Of a DNA stretch of 52,781 nt, positions 45,130 to 51,278 are shown piece after piece. The position numbers and the translations under genes are program-made. The DNA comes from Candidatus Tumulicola scandinaviensis (GTDB lineage Bacteria > Vulcanimicrobiota > Vulcanimicrobiia > Vulcanimicrobiales > Vulcanimicrobiaceae). The notes under the pieces are model-generated. The model was not told the origin of the DNA. It did not search any database and was given only the letters and a program-made list of their open reading frames with translations. Numbering within the stretch: the first letter of the stretch is position 1; each line of letters opens with the position of its first letter. The DNA lies in contig PLLA01000086.1 in assembly GCA_003140835.1 (NCBI GenBank), positions 1 to 52,781 of the forward strand. Direction: 5' to 3'.

Positions 45130-45179
45130 TCCGCTTCTTCTACTCACTCGCTCGTCTGCTCGCGGGCCTCGGCATTTAG
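45126..45179 (+). CDS. 17-residue hydrophobic peptide (repeat A, copy 2)
   Basis: A GTG overlapping the previous stop (GTGA) opens MIRFFYSLARLLAGLGI and a TAG stop. The first thirteen codons and the GTGA junction are kept in the copy at 33297-33231. Such a peptide would insert into or lie on the membrane. It might be a small toxin or only a part of a conserved mRNA end; low confidence. Confidence 0.4.
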   Translation: MIRFFYSLARLLAGLGI

Positions 45180-45188
45180 CCGGGGCCC
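45164..45188 (+). terminator. Hairpin GGGCCTCGGC-ATTTA-GCCGGGGCCC
   Basis: Ten-base arms with one T-G wobble; the loop spans the TAG stop of the 17-residue frame. Identical in design to 36317-36342. Confidence 0.6.
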
Positions 45189-45263
45189 GTCCAGGGCGAT
45201 AGAATTACGAAGCGCCCGTGCGCAAGCGTTTAAAACTCCAGCGCTACGCCGGCCCAACGTGGA

Positions 45264-45809
45264 CTAAGATCGCCAACGCGCCGCTCCCCCCGCCTGCTCA
45301 TTCCATCGTTTTACGTTCACGCCGAAGACGAGCAGCCAGAGCATCAACAAGCCTTCTGCCAGGACGCCAGTGATCTCGATATACATCTTTGTAAGCTTTA
45401 AAAGCTCTGGCGACAGAACCAGCAGCCAGGCCAAGCCCGACAACGCCATCAAGACCCCCAGAGCACGCGGCAGAAACGTCGATCTCAAAATGAGGTAGCC
45501 GATTGTAAGGTTGAACAACCCGAAAATCGGCAGCGCGCTTTGGGGTGAAACCAGATGAAACAGGCTCAAGGACTGAACGATGCATCCCGCGATGCTGATT
45601 ACCACAGCGATTAAGGCGACACTCCGGCTAACCGGCTTGAGAATCTCATAGAGGAGGAGCGTGACCGCGACATAGACAGCATTTGCGATGAGGTTGGCGG
45701 CATCGCTGTATGCGAGCGGCACGCGGCCAACCAAGAACGATGCGAATATGACGGCCAGAAAATACAGCAAGTAAACAGCACCGATAATTCTAGCTCCGGA
45801 ACGCTTCAT
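45264..45809 (-). CDS. DUF4386-family membrane protein
   Basis: A 181-residue protein with six hydrophobic helices. RIIGAVYLLYFLAVIFASFL, LIANAVYVAVTLLLYEILKP and the LPRALGVLMALSGLAWLLVL helix match DUF4386. Function not known. It lies between repeat A and the mini-gene remnant, on the opposite strand to the gene before it. Confidence 0.8.
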   Translation of the reverse strand: MKRSGARIIGAVYLLYFLAVIFASFLVGRVPLAYSDAANLIANAVYVAVTLLLYEILKPVSRSVALIAVVISIAGCIVQSLSLFHLVSPQSALPIFGLFNLTIGYLILRSTFLPRALGVLMALSGLAWLLVLSPELLKLTKMYIEITGVLAEGLLMLWLLVFGVNVKRWNEQAGGAARWRS

Positions 45810-45867
45810 TTCGTTCGCCCCCTAGGGTCCCTACAAATGCCTGGGCGGATTTGTTTCGGCAGTGAAC

Positions 45868-45971
45868 TCAGCAGCCCTTAGCCGACGCCTTCTCCGCGTC
45901 CCGGATAACGTGGCGGCGGTTGTCAAGCCAGCGCAGTGTCCAGCGGCGCAGATACGCGCGAGCGTTACCGC
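45868..45971 (-). pseudogene. 3' fragment of the 54-residue mini-gene (copy 3)
   Basis: On the minus strand the frame reads SGNARAYLRRWTLRWLDN, then VIRDAEKASAKGC and TGA, matching the C-terminal two thirds of the mini-gene. The N-terminal third is missing; the recombinase-leader copy begins 14 bases away, so this is a recombination junction. Confidence 0.65.
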
Positions 45972-45984
45972 TGCAGACGAGCAG

Positions 45985-46060
45985 CAGGCCGTCTCCATAC
46001 AGGCCAAAGAAATGACTCCTCTAAGGGCGAACGCCCTTTTAGTGTTATCGATAACAATTT
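45985..46060 (-). repeat. Inverted copy of the large-recombinase leader and start
   Basis: 76 bases match 36854-36929 with only a few differences: palindrome, stem-loop, GAGGAG, TTG start and the codons for MACMETA. After that the recombinase sequence is gone and the mini-gene fragment follows. The palindrome TGTTATCGATAACA (46043-46056) is perfect here. The remainder of the 45810-46106 gap has no gene. Confidence 0.75.
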
Positions 46061-46106
46061 TGGCGGACAGCGGAAGGCGACGGCGGCGTTGGATTGATAG
46101 GGAGTA

Positions 46107-46457
46107 ATGCCGGAGATTTCGTTTAGTTCTTGGTGCCTATCAATCGACGAACGCGTGCGACAAGCCGACCCTTCGCTAGAGTACGCCCTTGATGGAGCAC
46201 ATCACGATTTTGTTAACGGGCAATTGGTGAGAAAGGCCCCTGAGATTCTGTCGGACGTTATCAGTTGGAGCGATCAAGGAAGAACGGTTCACGTCATGCG
46301 CCACGTAGGGAGGCGTGCGCGCGTGGAGTCCTTTGCCCCGGTAGGCCCAACATTTCAGGGGTACGAAATGGATATTGACGAGTTGACCATTGACCCGATG
46401 GCTCTAAACATCGTCACGTATTTGAAGCATCGACATGGGGTTGACGGCTTCCAGTGA
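46107..46457 (+). CDS. Hypothetical protein, first gene of the SIR2 operon
   Basis: GGGAG precedes the ATG closely. The 116 residues include MPEISFSSWCLSIDERVRQA and DEVTIDPMAL-like DELTIDPMALNIVTYLKHRH. No known family is recognised; it looks like a small cytoplasmic alpha/beta protein. Its stop overlaps the GTG start of the SIR2 gene (GTGA), so the two are made together. It might be a partner, sensor or regulator of the SIR2 protein. Confidence 0.65.
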   Translation: MPEISFSSWCLSIDERVRQADPSLEYALDGAHHDFVNGQLVRKAPEILSDVISWSDQGRTVHVMRHVGRRARVESFAPVGPTFQGYEMDIDELTIDPMALNIVTYLKHRHGVDGFQ

Positions 46458-48214
46458 ATACCAACGTTGAGCCGCTGTCTCAGCTTGCACTCGGGATGAC
46501 AGCCAGACCCGGGTTGTACGCGGTGCTTCTTGGGTCTGGAATCTCTACATCGGCTGGCATACCGACCGGTTATGAGATTACGCAGTCCCTTATTCGACGA
46601 CTCGCTCAAAGCGAAGGCCAGAGGCCAGTGGACCCTTTGGCCTGGTACCGTGAACGATACAATGATGACCCAGGCTATAGTCATTTGTTGGAGTCACTGG
46701 CGAATACGCCTGCGGAAAGACAGGCATTACTGCGCCCATTTTTTGAGCCGAACGAAGAGGAACGCGAGCAGGGGCTCAAGATACCCACTGCAGCTCATAA
46801 GGCGTTGGCCGCCCTAATGCAGCGAGACTTGGTACGAACGGTTATTACGACTAACTTCGATCGGCTTCTTGAGCACGCCCTGCAGGAAAAGGGTGTCGAA
46901 CCCATAGTCCTCGCAAGCGATGCCGCAATCGCTGGAGCGGAACCGCTCGTTCACCTGCGGAATGTAGTCATAAAAATCAATGGCGACTACTTGGATGCCT
47001 CGATTAGAAACACGGTTGGCGAGTTGTCAGACTACCCCGAAGCAACACTTGAGCGACTGCGTAATATTTTCACTGACTACGGCCTACTTATTTGCGGTTG
47101 GTCGGCAGAGTGGGACCTGGCACTGAGGCTAGCGTTAGAAGGTGCGATCGGGAGACGATATTCTACCTTTTGGACTACACGCAGCCAGCCGTCCGAGTAC
47201 GTCGTGGGACTAATAGCTGCCCGATCCGCTATAAGCGTCCCCCACCTTAATGCCGACGCGGTTTTTACCAAACTTGATGAGCGCTGTATGGCACTTGAAC
47301 GCGACGGCTTCTTTGACGAAGTTACGCCTCATCTTGCCGCTGCAACGGCAAAACGTTGGCTCCAACAAGGGAATCGGCCGATCGACATTCACGATATGAT
47401 ATTCCAGGGAGTTGACAGACTCGGATCGCGCTATCAAGGTGACTATTCCGAAGCCAGTCCAGAACCCTCGAAGCAGGCGATCAACGCGCGGCTCGACTCG
47501 ATGGAAGCATCGACCGCTGTACTCATGCATATTGCCGCCGTTGTGGGTGCCTGGGGATCGGAACCTGCCGTCGACTCAATAGTCGCTGCCGTCAGGGAAC
47601 TTTGCCGCCGATCCGGGTCTCACGAGATAGGGCAACACTACACAACCTGGATTGCCCTCGCAAGGTATCCGCCCGCTCTTGTTTGGTATTGCGCGGCGCT
47701 CGGTGCGTTTGCGAATCGAAACTCCAGAACCCTAAAAGCCCTGTTTTCCAGTACAATCCCACTCTTCAATAGTGAAGTGCAGGCTGCTCGATGGCTCAGC
47801 GCTCCTTCTATCCTGGGGACCGTGCAGGACGAAATCATTGGTTATGAGCGATATCGCTTCGGATCGTCCCGGCGTGTCCTTGATGCGCTGCGACCGATCA
47901 TGAGCCGCGAGTTATCCGTAAGCGATTGCAAGTCGCTGTTCTTTCAATTTGAATATGTTGAAGCCGTCGTCCTCTCGGCGGATGACAAAGCCTTGCAATT
48001 ATCAAACGAGGGATTGTGCTGGCCCGTTATTGCGCGCGATCTAACCGATGCTCTGGAACGTGAAGGAAATAACTGGATCGGCGTGACTGCCGGTTTGTTC
48101 GAAAGCTCAGATTCCGCACGCGATGCGATTGTGCATCTTGAGGGAATTGCAAATGATGCTAAGAAACTTGGTTTCCATAGGGAGCCCGAGGACCTGCGCT
48201 GGAGCGTTCCATGA
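46454..48214 (+). CDS. SIR2-domain protein, candidate anti-phage NADase
   Basis: A 586-residue protein with an N-terminal SIR2-like domain. AVLLGSGISTSAGIPTGYEI (residues 23-42) binds NAD, ITTNFDRLLEHAL has the conserved Asn134 and Asp136, and GLLICGWSAEWDLALRLAL closes the fold. At the position of the catalytic His of sirtuins (HG) it reads KINGDYLD, with Asn176. The roughly 300-residue C-terminal region is helical and unlike known domains, probably the trigger-sensing part. Several SIR2-containing defence proteins deplete NAD on phage infection (DSR, ThsA). Location between recombinases and phage genes fits defence. Confidence 0.82.
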   Translation: MNTNVEPLSQLALGMTARPGLYAVLLGSGISTSAGIPTGYEITQSLIRRLAQSEGQRPVDPLAWYRERYNDDPGYSHLLESLANTPAERQALLRPFFEPNEEEREQGLKIPTAAHKALAALMQRDLVRTVITTNFDRLLEHALQEKGVEPIVLASDAAIAGAEPLVHLRNVVIKINGDYLDASIRNTVGELSDYPEATLERLRNIFTDYGLLICGWSAEWDLALRLALEGAIGRRYSTFWTTRSQPSEYVVGLIAARSAISVPHLNADAVFTKLDERCMALERDGFFDEVTPHLAAATAKRWLQQGNRPIDIHDMIFQGVDRLGSRYQGDYSEASPEPSKQAINARLDSMEASTAVLMHIAAVVGAWGSEPAVDSIVAAVRELCRRSGSHEIGQHYTTWIALARYPPALVWYCAALGAFANRNSRTLKALFSSTIPLFNSEVQAARWLSAPSILGTVQDEIIGYERYRFGSSRRVLDALRPIMSRELSVSDCKSLFFQFEYVEAVVLSADDKALQLSNEGLCWPVIARDLTDALEREGNNWIGVTAGLFESSDSARDAIVHLEGIANDAKKLGFHREPEDLRWSVP

Positions 48215-48248
48215 ATAGTCATGCGCTGGGTCGCGCGGTGCCGCGCCA

Positions 48249-48413
48249 TCAGCAACCCTTTTCCGGCAGGCTTTCCGCTTCCCGACTGATGCGTCCGTAA
48301 TCATCTATCCAGCGTAGTATCCAGCGGCGCAGATAGGCCCGATCGGGGTCGTTGCAAGCTAGAAGCGCCTCGCGCACTCGCTGGAACTCCAGGGATGTGT
48401 AGCCGTCAGCCAT
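48249..48413 (-). CDS. 54-residue mini-gene, copy 2
   Basis: Encodes MADGYTSLEFQRVREALLAC, then NDPDRAYLRRWILRWIDDYG, ending EKGC; 45/54 identical to the copy at 34334. Most differences are conservative. It follows the SIR2 gene on the opposite strand. Because length and ends are kept in two distant copies, it is likely translated or under selection, not chance. Confidence 0.7.
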   Translation of the reverse strand: MADGYTSLEFQRVREALLACNDPDRAYLRRWILRWIDDYGRISREAESLPEKGC

Positions 48414-48595
48414 TGTTACTCGGCGTGTGACAATTGCAAATGCACTTCGCTTCCATCCGGCTCACAAAAGCCAGCTACCTTAGGGGTTCTCGCAGTGAAC
48501 GGACCCGTCGCCCCCGATGGAGCAATTGAGACTGTGGTCGGTCAGCACTACCGGCCCCACCGTGAACGATTCCTGACTCCACGGATGTAATAAAA

Positions 48596-49216
48596 CTAGC
48601 TCTGCACGCCGGGGTTGCGGCTATAGGCTTCCAGTCCGTCACACAGGCACAGCTCTGGCGGGATCAGACGATGGACTGCCTCCCTAACTCGCTCAACGCT
48701 GTCCGCAAGGTCGTTCAGATTAATAGCAGCACCCGCATTGCCAAACAGCCCAGTGATACCATTGTAAGTTATGAATGTCGCCTCTTTCGGATCCGTTTCA
48801 AGTCCATCAGTGGGCGGCAACACTTTGAACATCGTTATACTTTGCGGATGCGAACTCGCCCAGCCATCTAATCGCTCGTCCAAATGCTCTATGCTGTCGC
48901 GTACCTCAGTAGACATTAACACGCGTTCGTTAGAAAGCCCGAGGGCGGCAAAAAGACGCGCTCCTCGCTTTATCGCATGCTGCCGCCGCCTTCCCCTAGC
49001 AGATTTTCCGGATAGAAGTTTCGCGATGTTGGCGGCAAATGAAATAGCAATTTGAAACATGGCGAAACCATCAGAGTGTCCTCGGAGCTGAGTTCGATCA
49101 GTTGGGACGATGGCACTTTCGCCAAATAGACGTTTCCCCGCCGTGTACGACCGTATGAAATTGCCACAGAGTCAGTCGAGAAAGAGATAGTAGGGAAGAT
49201 CAGAATCCTTCAGCAT
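48596..49216 (-). pseudogene. Hypothetical gene broken by two frameshifts
   Basis: Three frames on the minus strand join into one protein-like sequence. ATG 49216, preceded by AAGGGG, reads MLKDSDLPYYLFLD. A second frame near 49167 reads VAISYGRTRRGNVYLAKVPS, then QLIELSSEDTLMV. A third (48596-49060) reads MFQIAISFAANIAKLLSGKS and continues to the stop. One shift falls near 49170 and the other at the TTT near 49060. No family is recognised. Confidence 0.5.
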
Positions 49217-49290
49217 TTCGCCCCTTGCGACAAGAACATGGTCAATGCCCTGTTTTTCAGGCTCTCGGTTTCTTTGAAAGGGCAACCCCA

Positions 49291-49911
49291 ATGTCGAACG
49301 CGTTAACAAAAGGGTTTATGCACACGGCGGTCTGTGATCTATTCAGGGCTTTAGAAGGTGGGTGTCTAACCGGCGCAGTCACATTATCAATGTGCTTGCT
49401 GGACTATCTTGCCTACCTTGATTCACCGAACAAGAAAAACGTAAGCGCAGACTTTAAGCGAATAGTGTCTAAATACCTGACCCCGGAGAATGCGAGCTAT
49501 AGACCGGATCAGATGTTCGCTTTGAGGTGTTCGCTGGTACACACGTACGGCGAGAGCGAGGCCCTTTGCAAAGCGGGACTGGATGGCTTCATAATTGCGT
49601 GGCTCAACGGGCCCTTTCATCTCACAATGATTTTGCACCCTCCGAATCATTTGGAGATTAATGTCGATTCAATCGTGGCAGACGTCGTTTGGGCCGCATG
49701 GCGTTTCTGGAGCACCCGCGGGATGGATCCTATCGTTGTGGGCAAATCTGCTTCCACTGTTAAAGTTGGCCTAGTGACCCAACAACATTACGACGCCTTG
49801 GCATACTGCGACTTGCATCCGGCGCTAAGGACACTTGACTCCGCTTCCCCTCAAAGAGAGGCGCTTAACAGCGCCATAACCGAAATCCTGAGAAATGTTC
49901 TTGGACACTAA
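49291..49911 (+). CDS. HEPN-like protein with Rx4H motif
   Basis: The ATG at 49291 is preferred over 49225. The 206 residues are mostly helical: HTAVCDLFRALEGGCLTGAV and LLDYLAYL, then RPDQMFALRCSLVHTYGESE. In the last, Arg79 and His84 form the Rx4H signature of HEPN ribonucleases. HEPN proteins act as toxins or abortive-infection nucleases in many defence loci. No antitoxin nucleotidyltransferase is adjacent. Assignment is by motif and helical layout only. Confidence 0.5.
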   Translation: MSNALTKGFMHTAVCDLFRALEGGCLTGAVTLSMCLLDYLAYLDSPNKKNVSADFKRIVSKYLTPENASYRPDQMFALRCSLVHTYGESEALCKAGLDGFIIAWLNGPFHLTMILHPPNHLEINVDSIVADVVWAAWRFWSTRGMDPIVVGKSASTVKVGLVTQQHYDALAYCDLHPALRTLDSASPQREALNSAITEILRNVLGH

Positions 49912-49960
49912 TTCAGGCCTCGACATCTAAGCCTAGATGACACGAGATCGCGCGGACTCG

Positions 49961-49994
49961 CTAGGAACTCCATGGAGGTGTAGCCGTCAGACAT
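49961..49994 (-). pseudogene. 5' fragment of the 54-residue mini-gene (copy 4)
   Basis: On the minus strand ATGTCTGACGGCTACACCTC and following bases read MSDGYTSMEFL, matching the mini-gene N-terminus, after which similarity stops. Confidence 0.55.
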
Positions 49995-50082
49995 TTGTCA
50001 AGCGTCGTGAAAGTCGCGCGCACGATAATGCTTAATCCGAATGCGAAACCCCAAACGCGCAGTCGAGCGGGCGATTAGTCAA

Positions 50083-50349
50083 CTACATCCGGCGTCGATA
50101 CGGGCGTCGCGCTAGCCTTACAAACAGTCTGACCAGAAATCTCACGGGAGCATCAACAAGGTAGTCAAGAAACCCCACGAGCGCTCCAATTGGACCGGCC
50201 GGCGGTGGTGGAGAAAAGAAGACGGACGGAAACTCGTTTGCCCGCTCGCGATCGTTTGGATAAGGGGCGTCATTTAGGGAGAAACCCTTGGGGATCGGCA
50301 CCCGCTTATCGGGATGAGCAGCATCTGGCGTCATTGAGCTAGATTTCAT
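50083..50349 (-). CDS. Small basic protein, unknown
   Basis: The ATG at 50349 has AAGGGGG nine bases upstream, better than the frame start at 50376. The 88 residues start MKSSSMTPDAAHPDKRVPIP and end with a hydrophobic-basic helix (PVRFLVRLFVRLARRPYRRR). The start lies within the end of the preceding membrane-protein gene, so they are coupled. Confidence 0.5.
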   Translation of the reverse strand: MKSSSMTPDAAHPDKRVPIPKGFSLNDAPYPNDRERANEFPSVFFSPPPPAGPIGALVGFLDYLVDAPVRFLVRLFVRLARRPYRRRM

Positions 50350-51166
50350 CGGTGAATTCCCCCTTGCGTGGCTCAAAAAACTTCGGAAAAATCATCGTCC
50401 CTGCGGCACTTTGCCGAAAGATGGAGTATCCCCAGCCACATCGGCGCTTGCGCTCCAGGATATCATAATATTCGACTTCATCCACTTCCACGAGAAAATT
50501 AAAAAGTCCACCTACGTTAAAAAACTGAGCCGCTACTTGCGTATTGGGCTCGCACGCCGGGAAAAAAGCAGTGCGCGTCATCGAATAAGGATGATTCGTG
50601 CTGGTGCCCGGAGCCCCGAATCGAAGGGTCGCCCGTACGGCAATCTTAGCGGCGACACCATGGGGGTTCGTCGACCTGTTTAGGACAATCAAGTTGATGT
50701 AGGAGGGGGTTGCTCCAGCGGTGAGAGCGGCAAAATTCGCATCAGCTTGATCATCTCTCGCCCACTGATTCCAATACGGCCTGTACCAAGCATTTGCGAA
50801 TGGGTCGTCTTCAAAACCCGGGTATCCTCCATCCGGATACAGTATGAGATTTAGTAATGGGCCGCTGATCGAGAACTGAACGTTTGTCGAGCGAGATAAT
50901 GCCCGAGTGGCTCGCCAAAGAAAATACGTAGCAATCGCAAGCACGACAGTTGCAATGGTGGTTACCCATGCTGAGCCATTGTTGGCAAAACCACCCAGCG
51001 CGGCTAGAGTATGGGATTTAAAGTCCGTGGTTAGCGTGTTCGCGAGAAATGATCCGACAGCACGGGAAATCACCCAGACCAGATAGCCAAGTCCGAGAAG
51101 CGCCAGGGCTACTACAATGAAGCCCGCCACCTGAGCGGCTCGTCCCGGCCTCTGGGGTGCGATCAT
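50339..51166 (-). CDS. Membrane-anchored hypothetical protein with two N-terminal helices
   Basis: A 275-residue protein. Helices at AGFIVVALALLGLGYLVWVI (about 14-33) and WVTTIATVVLAIATYFLWRA (about 66-85) form a hairpin anchor. The rest is a beta-rich soluble part with YPDGGYPGFEDDPFANAWYR and several aromatic motifs. Similar two-helix plus soluble-domain proteins of unknown function occur near defence and phage genes. No named family is recognised. Confidence 0.65.
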   Translation of the reverse strand: MIAPQRPGRAAQVAGFIVVALALLGLGYLVWVISRAVGSFLANTLTTDFKSHTLAALGGFANNGSAWVTTIATVVLAIATYFLWRATRALSRSTNVQFSISGPLLNLILYPDGGYPGFEDDPFANAWYRPYWNQWARDDQADANFAALTAGATPSYINLIVLNRSTNPHGVAAKIAVRATLRFGAPGTSTNHPYSMTRTAFFPACEPNTQVAAQFFNVGGLFNFLVEVDEVEYYDILERKRRCGWGYSIFRQSAAGTMIFPKFFEPRKGEFTDEI

Positions 51167-51278
51167 TGGGTCAGTTATTTTTAACCCTCAAGCCGAATGC
51201 CTGCGGATACCGTGTGTTGCCTCACTGTCCCAAGGCGTTCTGCGCTGGAGCGTGACTGATGGCCGAGATTTCCCGGTG

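Noticed and set aside
33231-45188. Repeat A pair taken as attL/attR of one element
   Set aside because: The two copies are in opposite orientation and sit at gene 3' ends, unlike direct attachment-site repeats.
48494-48589. Plus-strand 31-codon frame starting MNGPVAPDGAIE
   Set aside because: It shares only the first five residues with the 88-residue protein at 38379; too short and unsupported.
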